Below, in pieces: positions 42,501 through 64,000 of a stretch of DNA of 64,000 nt (position 1 is its first letter; every line of letters begins with the position of its first letter). Under the pieces are notes generated by a model. That model was given only the letters and a program-made list of their open reading frames with translations. It searched no databases and was not told the origin of the DNA. The position numbers were made by a program, and so were the translations under genes. This DNA is from Apostichopus japonicus (Eukaryota; Echinodermata; Holothuroidea; Aspidochirotida; Stichopodidae). The stretch spans positions 15,929,876 to 15,993,875 of the forward strand of contig NC_092567.1 of NCBI RefSeq assembly GCF_037975245.1, read 5' to 3'.

Positions 42501-44257
42501 GCAATTTTTTTTCAGATCCTACCATCAACTATTATCACTTAACAGGGTTATAAATTATGATAGCTCATTCTTGGATTGCATTCTGCTTTTCCACAATTTA
42601 TCTTTTTAACAGGTTTACTACAGCATTCTTGGATTGCCTTCCCCTCTGTATCAAAAGTCTGAGGAACACCGAAGACTCTTTCAACATTTCCGCCATCCTC
42701 TCTCCTCGAGCCTTCTGGTTGTTTTATGGTTTATTCCTGTAAGTATTAAAGCAGCATTTTGCGTCCTTTTCTATGATTTTTCTCAACCTCACTGACTCCA
42801 CTATGCCATAACGACATACATAACTAGCTTATATATCTATTTAAATCTTACTTCAAATGGTGGCATAAAAGTCGAAAAATTTGCAACTTTCAACTTTGTT
42901 TTTCTCCAAGATATTTTTCGTTGGGATCCCAATAAACCTCGCCCATAATATGAATATTTAAACACTACGAACATCATTGACCAATACGTAATACAGCACC
43001 ATGCTTGATTTGTGTACAGTCTATATGGCAGTTGTACCAGGGAGTTCCATAACAACTCCCTGGCTGTACCAACGCAAAGTCTTGAATCTATTTTTAGTAA
43101 TGGCTCATAACTAAACCTGGATCTCTGATTGGTTGAATTCAAACTAGTGGGTTTGGGGAACTGTATGCGATTAATTTTAAATGTGGAATTTTGTCGTGGA
43201 TACTTTTCTCATTATCTGCAAATATCCTTAATTACTCGCCAATTAACGATTTTGGCAGGGAAAAACTTGGCTGATATCTTAGTTTGCTGTTTTGTGATTG
43301 ATATATGTAAAAAACTTGATGGACATGTCAAAAAAGTAGAAAACGGCGACCAAAAGCAAAATGCTGCTTTAACACAACATTTGTGTAAGTTCTGTACTTC
43401 TATGTCAACGCATTCAGAAGTATCAAAATGTTGATGTATAAATCGTACTACAAGATAAGAACAACATTCATGGAGTACCTTTATCAGACAAATCAGTAGT
43501 ATTTGGAAGACAATGCCCCCCCCCCCTCCACCCCAAACCCCCAATTGCTTTTAGAATCGGAACAACTTATGTCAGATAAGACTAATCAGTCCTACCCATT
43601 CCCTCCTTTTAACCCAGACTTCCAAGTTCACAAGAGAGTTAAGTGAAGGATTTTACAGTGCAATCATGAGACCTCTTACCAATCAAAATACAGTGAAGAG
43701 GGAGCTATTCAAATAATTATATCAACCAAATTTCCAAACAGAAATGACTTTTAAGAAATATATTTGTTTTTTTGCATACATCTTTCTTTTCTTTTTTATC
43801 GATTGCATTTAAAACTGTGATTAATCGTTAAATAAGGTCAATGCATGTAGAATGGATTGACAGTACTTTTGCTGTTAGAACAAAATATCTCATAAAATCA
43901 GTCTCCCTTACAGTATCCAAGATATTTCGACTTTCTTACAAATGGAAAAATTAATTCTTTGCTCATTAAAACTTGATTATGAGTTATTTCCAAGTTATCG
44001 ACTTGTTGATAATTAACAGTTGGAATTTCGTATCGTCACCTCATGTTATCCAGTAGCTTATAAACTCAACCCTGATCATCCATTGACATTGATCTGCTTC
44101 TAACTTTCAGATGATGTGCTGGGATCGTTTCCTCTTAGCCTCTGGTTTCACCCTGTATCTTCTCCTCGGACACTCCTTGGATACGGAAGACTATGATTAC
44201 TTGAAGGAACAGTACGAACTGAAGGAAGAACAACTCTGGCAGTCTCGTCTGAGATGA
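39435..44257 (+). CDS. NRM: Nurim, complete gene, five exons, 254 aa
   Basis: Nurim is a multipass protein of the inner nuclear membrane, related to isoprenylcysteine methyltransferase-like membrane proteins. Joined exons 39435-39585, 40193-40359, 41103-41276, 42613-42738 and 44111-44257 give 765 bp in one frame. Human nurim is 262 aa, so length fits. Landmarks are QHTLMAS in exon 2, FGVLTRSLYVIATSLALQ, HAISWLLVL and DYAELMGVKQ at the exon 3 end, VYYSILGLPSPL opening exon 4, FRHPL, and a LGHSLD segment near the end. Hydrophobic segments cover most of the chain. The only in-frame start in exon 1 is the ATG at 39435. Intron 3 holds a SINE. The first AATAAA after the stop is about 1.5 kb away (45739), beyond a MITE, so the 3' end is uncertain. 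Confidence 0.95.
40193..40359 (+). CDS. NRM: Nurim exon 2
   Basis: It encodes DSSWVVSTIIDVCLIVLFIL, then QHTLMASSWWKQIIHSTGFG and VLTRSLYVIATSLALQ. The acceptor is TTTCCACAG|AT and the donor CAG|GTGAT. QH(T/S)LMA and RSLYV are nurim signatures. Confidence 0.95.
41103..41276 (+). CDS. NRM: Nurim exon 3
   Basis: It encodes IVCSWWQPLFPCSPIWQFQV, then SPGSFSSFLCFAVHAISWLL and VLAVCLTLDYAELMGVKQ. It is 58 codons in phase 0; the acceptor is ATCTCAG|ATT and the donor CAG|GTAAA. DYAELMG.KQ is almost invariant in nurim. Confidence 0.95.
41342..41565 (-). mobile_element. tRNA-derived SINE, copy 2, in nurim intron 3
   Basis: Read on the minus strand, it begins GGAGTGTTAGCTGTTAGGTC then AGTGGTTAACGCC (A-box side). 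CCCGAGTTCGAGTCACTCC is the B box, followed by AAGATTAATGTATGTCATCC and the same 3' module as copy 1. It is the best-preserved head of the three copies. Confidence 0.88.
42613..42738 (+). CDS. NRM: Nurim exon 4
   Basis: It encodes VYYSILGLPSPLYQKSEEHR, then RLFQHFRHPLSSSLLVVLWF and IP. It is 42 codons; the acceptor is TTAACAG|GTT and the donor CCT|GTAAGT. The LF.H.RHP motif is conserved with human nurim. Confidence 0.95.
42739..44110. other. Nurim intron 4, no recognised element
   Basis: It holds a 27-bp perfect palindrome at 43038-43064 (arms CCAGGGAGTT, centre CCATAAC) and an open frame of 101 codons (43129-43434) with no recognisable family. A C-run lies at 43517-43526. Confidence 0.5.
44111..44257 (+). 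CDS. NRM: Nurim exon 5, C-terminus and stop
   Basis: It encodes MMCWDRFLLASGFTLYLLLG, then HSLDTEDYDYLKEQYELKEE and QLWQSRLR, then TGA. The acceptor is CTTTCAG|ATG. The short charged tail is typical. Confidence 0.93.
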   Translation: MMCWDRFLLASGFTLYLLLGHSLDTEDYDYLKEQYELKEEQLWQSRLR

Positions 44258-44590
44258 GATTCAAAAACAGATCATGTGACCCAAAATATGAAGATGTGTG
44301 CTCTTAAGAAAGGAATCAGGGTTTGACTCAACCTATTTTATCCCCCAGATGCCTCCAGTGACAAATGCCAAGTCATACAGGGTGTGGAAGGAGAGTGAGG
44401 GAGTCCTCTTGAAATCAGTATCTTCTCCTCTCTTGCATCGAGTGTCTTTTACCAAGTATAGCAATGAAAGCATCAAATAAGCCACAGAATTCCTGTTACA
44501 CAATCACAGAACTTGGTCAAAATGTTCCAGGTGGCACCATCATGATGTAATATATATGTTAGTGCCACAGAGCATGGATACTAACATACT

Positions 44591-44956
44591 TTAAAGGCAT
44601 TAAAGACTCGAGCACAAAGAAGCTTTTGATGCTGGTAATCTCACCTAATTTAGAATGAGGTGTAACAGAAGTGTTAGACACAACCATCGATCCCAGAAAA
44701 TACACACACAGCTTGCTACCGTCAGTAATTAGACACTAGTGTACAGTCAATACATGCAGCTAGGGTCAATACCCATAGCATAGTGTACATAGCAGCGATG
44801 GACATCTCAGGTCTATATAAAAGATAACAAGGTATCACGTTTCATTACTGTCTGCATTTTGTAGCGACAAGAAAAAAACTTCACTCGCAAGCAACGGAAA
44901 GTTAACTTTTTTCAGAGGGCGGCACACGGTTTGGGGCGAGTCTTCAATGCCTTTAA
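44591..44956 (+). mobile_element. TTAA-ended MITE, family A, copy 2 (best preserved)
   Basis: The ends are TTAAAGGCATTAAAGACTCG and CGAGTCTTCAATGCCTTTAA, inverse-complementary with one mismatch. TTAA at both ends suits piggyBac or Kolobok. It lies 333 bp after the nurim stop codon and may be inside its 3' UTR. Confidence 0.92.
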
Positions 44957-46244
44957 ACAGTTGGACATCTCAAAATTGGCCATTCAACCTCTACTATCTT
45001 CACCCCTACTACGCATTTGTTACTTATTCCCACATTGATTTTGTTTGCATCTTTACTGTGGTAATGCATGTGCAATTTTTTTACACTTTCCATGAATCAA
45101 AAAGGGAAAAAAAAGGGCTTAAGAGGTTTGATAGTAACATACTTTCTTGCCATATTTTAACGTCAGTTTAAACTTCGATATCGTATTTTTCTCTGTTTTT
45201 CTGCCTTCTTCATAAACAATTGTTTTATTACTGTTTACCCTTCCTGTTTCATTCATCTTTCCTCTTGTTGATCTCAATCATGCATTTTAATTAATGGAGA
45301 CACAAATGCAACTATAATAACTTTTTGCAAACTCTGTCTCTATCACGCATGATTAATGTCAATCCTTCACTTTGGTCTTTGGTAACGTTGTCACCGTTTG
45401 TAGAAGTCAGCTATGTCTGCAATGTGATTGACAAACTGGGAATTGAATGTGTCTGGGAATCTCAACTTAGAATGTTCACAATATTTAGTGTTTTTTCTCC
45501 TTTTTGCAGGGGGTGGGGGGGGGGACGGTTGATTACACATGTTGTGCATCTTACTCAAAGAAAAACAACTTATGGAAACAGTAACTGAGTCATGCAATGT
45601 TTTGTTTACAGAATTTATTTTTTTAAGGGGTTCGGGGGGGGGGGAGGGGTTCGAAGACAATTATGTTTTCTTAGATATTGTTTTAAAATGCATCACATTT
45701 CACTTCATGACAGACTACATGATACATTTTTGTTGAAAAATAAATTGACAAAGTACAGGATGTTCGAGTTTTTTTGTTTTTTTTGTGTTATCATTTTTTG
45801 ATTATGCAGTAATTAACTTTAGGCTTGATTATTGTCAGTTAGTACACCAGACATTTTAATGAGAGCAGTTTTAAAGGAAGGGTGTGTTTTTCACCAACAA
45901 TTGTTATTGATTCCCAGGACTGGCATGCATTATGTTTTAATTTAAAAACCAATACAAAACACTTTGGATCATGTGACAGTACTTCATTACCCAATCAGTG
46001 TAATACCACAAGGCTCATTTACATAATTTAAAAGGCTAGTCGCCAATCACAAAACGATTTTCACATCCTCTTCCAGTAGGTGCTTAGAAATCACTGAAAG
46101 GTTTTCTATAACAACATCAATATTGCCAATGAAAATGTGATTTCTTGAATGTGGACTGCAACCACTGCTTAATTAGTAGGACCGATACGGTGGAATCTTT
46201 TTCTCAGGAGGTCGGCTAGACCTCAAACGGTCTCAATTCTGACA
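44957..46244. other. Intergenic, no gene; two poly-G tracts
   Basis: G-runs lie at about 45509-45525 and 45634-45651, each inside a short imperfect repeat with GG(G)n(A)GGTT. Nothing else was recognised. Confidence 0.5.
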
Positions 46245-46250
46245 CGATGG

Positions 46251-46800
46251 CAGACCCGTCAACTCTCCCGGTTTTACCGGGAGTTTCCCGGTTTTCACCC
46301 GAATCTCCCGGTTTCATATTCCATTCTCCGGGTTTTTTAATGTTTCATCATTTGCGACATTTCTGAAAATAGCCAACAATTAGTCCTATGCTGTTAAAAA
46401 AAAAAAAAATTATAAGTAATTCCCCACAGTAACGCTGAACAGGAAAGGCTATTCAGTGTAGTTCCCAAGAACAAGACAGGCAGTCGGTCAAGTCTCAAGC
46501 TTGATGGGACTCTATCTTAGCACATGAAGTCACAGTACCCAGAGTCCCCTGTTTCAAATGGAAGCCTACTAAAGAAACCTTGTAGAAAGCGAAGCGAGCT
46601 GCTGTAAACTACAACAAGAAACACTGATTGGATGATTCTCTCACCGTATTGCATAAGTAGACTAACTTATTTAGGAGTATTTATATCATTTCAGTTGAAA
46701 ATTTCCAACCTCCCTATTTTCCCCTTGTTCTCCCTATGTTTTGGCCATGAAAAAATATGTTATTCTCCCTATTTTGTGGTCAAACAGGTTGACAGGTCTG
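46251..46800. mobile_element. 550-bp MITE with 6-bp target duplication (CAGACC ends)
   Basis: The ends are CAGACCCGTCAAC and GTTGACAGGTCTG (12 of 13 inverse-matched), flanked by CGATGG at 46245-46250 and 46801-46806. Sub-terminal regions are mirrored in theme: repeated CTCCCGGTTTT on the left, repeated TCTCCCTATTTT on the right. No transposase. Terminal CAG and a short TSD suit an hAT5/hAT6-like group, an inference. Confidence 0.85.
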
Positions 46801-46806
46801 CGATGG

Positions 46807-47739
46807 TGCAAACGAGGATAAAATGAAAGCTTCTACTCTTTAATGATTTATTTAAAAGAAGACTGTCAGCACAGTGGCCGGATCCAGGGTCTACTATAAC
46901 AACTTGTGGCACATACATAATTTGGCTCAAACCAAAGTCAACAGTGGAAAGATTTATCGTTGTTTTCAATTTAAGGGGCAGAATTTTCGATATCTACCGA
47001 TGCTTAGCTACCGGCCCTGATTCTCCTCTTCCACACAAGATCTGCGTTCGCCATTGATCAATCCCGTAGCCAAACAGGGTCGTGTCCCTCCCCAACCCAT
47101 CCTATGTGGACTAAGTAATGCAGCCTCCCCATTCGTGCATCAACCATAACTATGTACAAACTTGAGACAAAAATTACACGACACCAAGATATTGTCCTTT
47201 CTGAAATTAATGGCGCCCCAACATCCGTTAGACGTTCTGGTAACGGGTCTGCACTGGTCATAACATACGGTCATTTACACCACGAGCTCTGAGATCTTAT
47301 GCCACTGATTTATGTATTTCATTTGATTAAACGGCATGAGCGTTGGACTCAAATGTGGTATGCAAAAGATAACACATTTTCACCGACGGATAACATTTTA
47401 CCTCCCATTATCAGTCATCCTATCCAGAATTTGCCTTCGTACAGAGTAATCATACGCGTATTACTAATTTTCTTGAAGAGATCCCTCGTCAATTTCTTTG
47501 AGTTCGTGAAAAACAGTAAGAAATCACAACGAAAAGGTTTCGGGACTTTAACGCACTTATGAGTTTTGCGGATCACTGAAATTTAGAGGCAAAAAAAGGA
47601 CGAAAATTAAATATCGAGGTCGGAGAGCAATCGAATATGTCCACTTTTCATTTGAATGGTTTTACTTCATTAAGTCCTTGATCGAACATTTCTAATCATA
47701 TATAAACTTAATACTAACGTTCGTAAATACCGTCACATA
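46807..47739. other. Intergenic, no recognised element
   Basis: No exon or transposon end could be supported on either strand. Confidence 0.5.
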
Positions 47740-47745
47740 TTTATT
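47740..47745 (-). terminator. AATAAA polyadenylation signal of the 253-aa gene
   Basis: TTTATT on the plus strand reads AATAAA on the minus strand, 167 bp after the stop codon of the gene at 47912-50779. It is the nearest canonical signal. Confidence 0.55.
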
Positions 47746-47911
47746 TTTAACATCTCAGTGTCACACGAAGCTAAAAATGGAAACGATTACTTTACCGGAA
47801 ATTAATTTTAAATGTACCGCATGATTTTCGGTGTTGCGGTAAAACTTCAGACGATGGAGATCGATTAATATCATGATATAAATTCCACAAAGAGCAATAT
47901 TTTCATCAAAT

Positions 47912-50779
<2,868 letters not shown>

Positions 50780-50818
50780 GATATATCGAACAATCGAAAC
50801 ATAGATATCAGGAATCAA

Positions 50819-51949
50819 TTATGACCTACATCCCAAACTGTGGAACATTTATTTATCTATATTTTCTTTGATAAATTACACTTCCCTGGAAGCCTAATCG
50901 ATGCAAAGGAAAAGCAACAGACAAACAGAATATATTTTGGGAACGATCTCAATACAGAATTTAATCAAAGCTTATGTTGGTGTAGGCCTACTAGTACTAG
51001 TTCAATACACAGACAAACGCTAGCATGCCGCGTTACTATGGGAATAGAGAACTACTTAGGCTAACTGTGTTTGTGACATCTTTATTTTCATACATAAAAC
51101 GCAAAGTAAACGCGCGCCTGTTTAGTTGTAAGAATTAACGCGATAACGCGGTAACGCGGCTTATTGCAGTTTGTAGTATTTGTTAGTTCCATTGGTAATA
51201 TCTACCAATGCTTGTTCACAACATGAATAATCAGGTTAGTCTTGTGTAGATTTACTCATTTTCTTACTGTCAAGCTCGCATGCGCGCTAACATAATTGAT
51301 GGCGAGGTCAGTCGACGAAGATTTATAACAAACTTACGTAGATTTGATGTATATCTGATTTTATATGGAAGAGACACTGTAATTTGCGTCGTATAATAAG
51401 TGTGGTTTAGCCACTTATAGGCATCCGTAATCGCCCCTTGTAGGCGTCTCATCTTGAGGCTTCCATGCGATAATGTCAGTGGGTACTAGAGATGTGTTAC
51501 ACGCGCAGAATTCGCTAGATACTTGACTTCTTACTAAAATGAAGCCTTACCATGTAAAAAGTATAGGAGTCATCAATTGAGCGCCTTCGGCGCTATACAA
51601 GATGTTTGGAAAGCGTACATTCCATATACGCGCATATATACGCCTGAATAACAGACATCAGTGATATATGAACAACTGAGGGCGCGTACGATGTAGCATG
51701 TCTGCGCCTGGCGTTAGGGAACACGCGTAATAACGCAATGTCCAATGCGTTACGATGAGACTACGTACTTTAACGTTGACGAAATGGCGCCTAAACACAT
51801 CACCATAACACCGACGACGTCACAAAGACAGACCAAAAGTATTCAAGTAAATTTGTTTACATATCGTCGAGAAGCTCGTGGGATGTTTGAGATGTAGCAC
51901 TCAAGAAGGACATAGAGCCGCCATTGAATCCACTTGGTATAAGACCTAA
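50819..51949. promoter_or_regulatory. Upstream region between the 253-aa gene (-) and the PACSIN-like gene (+)
   Basis: About 1.13-1.17 kb separate the two starts, depending on which ATG the minus-strand gene uses. A near-CRE CGACGTCA at 51815-51822 lies 128 bp before the PACSIN-like ATG. The 150 bp upstream are richer in CpG than the surroundings (ACGTTGACGAAATGGCGCC). A hairpin AGCGCCTTCGGCGCT lies near 51580. No TATA box was assigned. Confidence 0.45.
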
Positions 51950-62896
<10,947 letters not shown>

Positions 62897-62941
62897 GAAA
62901 CAAACACATATACAATCATGAATCATTGTAATATTACATAG

Positions 62942-62947
62942 AATAAA
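62942..62947 (+). terminator. AATAAA polyadenylation signal of the PACSIN-like gene
   Basis: The first AATAAA after the stop codon, 46 bp downstream; further copies follow at 63029 and about 63120, so alternative 3' ends are possible. Confidence 0.6.
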
Positions 62948-63800
62948 CAAACAATAACAAATTCAACAATTCAATTCATTCTTATATCTGCGAAATATTA
63001 TAAACCATAAATATGGTAAATTATCTCAAATAAAAAGTTAAAACGCAGTCAATTATCTGTCTCCTTTTTCCTGTCTTTTGTTAAATATTGAATGAATAAT
63101 CCGGTATCTTGTGTGTCCTAAATAAACATTATTTTACGTATGTAATATGTTAAGGTCACCCTCACGAACAAATGTTAAGTAGAGGGCGATGTATCTCAAT
63201 CCAAAAGTGTTCTCTCAAATCAAGATTACGTTACGAGCAACGGACATTTGTAAAGGACATGGTGGTGCGGCCTTCCTAAAACTATTCCATTACCACTACC
63301 AGACTTTGAGCGAGGTATTCGTGGAAGCGTTAGTCCCAGGAAACATACTTCAATGTCACACACCACTGATGGTTCAAAGTGTAACACGGTGCGTTATAAA
63401 TGCTCGGCTGAGAAAACAGTGGCTATTACACCCTCCTACAACAAGAACACCATTCCATTTCCACAACTATTCAGAGCTAAAGGTAGGCCTATTTATTCCA
63501 AACAATTTGACTTCCATCAGGTGTCAATTGAATTTAGTAACTTTTTCCATTCCATACATCGTTGTTGTCCTACATCGACAGTAGCAGCTGCCAACCAACG
63601 ACACAGCTCTGGAACACCTATCTATTGCTACAACTATTGAAGATCGCATCTATCTCGGGCTACCCTTTTATCTTCTACAACCCGTTCGCCGGATCATTTA
63701 CAAACATGCAGAAGTTCTCACTCGTGACCCGTTCACCAGAGATTCATTCCCTAGAATGCCCAGCACATCCTACCAACGCCTTAACAACCATTCGGTTGAC
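62948..63800. other. Downstream of the PACSIN-like gene, no gene recognised
   Basis: Several overlapping open frames in 63189-63804 have no family resemblance. They may be decayed remains of the Penelope-like element at the right edge. Confidence 0.45.
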
Positions 63801-63809
63801 ATAGTAAAG

Positions 63810-64000
63810 TCGTCACAACCCCAAGCACTTTCTGTTGATACTCCAGTCTTGTCCCTTGCAACTGTAGCAGATGTAATACCTGTAAATATGTCACCTTAGA
63901 TAATCTAATTTCCATTAAAGGCCCAAGTCTTCTTTTGTTGTTAACCAACGTTTTACTTGTGTAAAAGTAAGGGGCCTGATGTTTCGATCCTAGAAAGATC
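63810..64000 (+). mobile_element. Penelope-like element fragment, cut by right edge
   Basis: The plus strand reads PCNCSRCNTCKYVTLDNLIS then IKGPS, which resembles the Cys motif PCN.SRC.TC.......I.GP between reverse transcriptase and GIY-YIG endonuclease in Penelope-like elements. The following GTGTAAAAGTAAGGGGCCTGATGTTTCGATCC is also at 27.8 kb. Upstream frames are broken. Confidence 0.5.

Noticed and set aside
43129-43434. Plus-strand frame of 101 codons in nurim intron 4
   Set aside because: The peptide looks fairly protein-like but matches nothing known, and the nurim exons on both sides join without it.

Overview
The window is nuclear DNA of an animal. Genes have many exons with GT..AG introns, the DNA is AT-rich, and it is full of transposon remnants, satellites and microsatellites. 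Marine deuterostome invertebrate, probably an echinoderm and possibly a sea cucumber, is an inference from the gene content and the many AGGCCTA and GTACTGTAC words; no marker gene proves it.

Four protein genes can be rebuilt exon by exon. (1) Minus strand, 3094-38809: the 5' ten coding exons of a BRSK/SAD-type kinase, running off the left edge with about 322 residues visible. Intron 1 alone is 23.8 kb. (2) Plus strand, 39435-44257: a complete five-exon nurim gene of 254 aa (inner nuclear membrane). It starts 625 bp from the BRSK start, head to head, so the two probably share a promoter region, which holds a perfect DR1 nuclear-receptor site. (3) Minus strand, 47912-50779: a complete four-exon gene for an unrecognised 253-aa protein with an N-myristoylation-type start. 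(4) Plus strand, 51950-62896: a complete ten-exon gene for a PACSIN/syndapin-like F-BAR + SH3 protein. At 1082 aa it is more than twice the usual family length because one 1925-bp exon inserts about 640 residues, including a Cys/His-rich block, between F-BAR and SH3.

The rest is repeat biology. Left edge to 14.9 kb: a 105-bp satellite, a 153-bp satellite with a 458-bp higher-order repeat inside a BRSK intron, a foldback element, an hAT-type MITE with an 8-bp target duplication, and a LINE end. 15-38 kb (BRSK intron 1): a TTAA MITE, further satellites of about 200, 52 and 103 bp, a LINE with a 14-bp target duplication, a tRNA-derived SINE, a second hAT-type MITE, and a Penelope-like piece. 39-64 kb: SINE copies, two more copies of a TTAA-ended MITE also seen at 7.2 kb, a 6-bp-duplication MITE, long ATT/GTA and TA microsatellites, a mirror-image element built of GGTCATTTCGCCCAAC iterons, and a Penelope-like fragment at the right edge.

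The four genes do not form one pathway. They cover kinase signalling, nuclear envelope, an unknown possibly membrane-anchored protein, and membrane curvature/endocytosis. Exon limits come from reading-frame continuity, splice-site dinucleotides and family knowledge; no transcript data were available.
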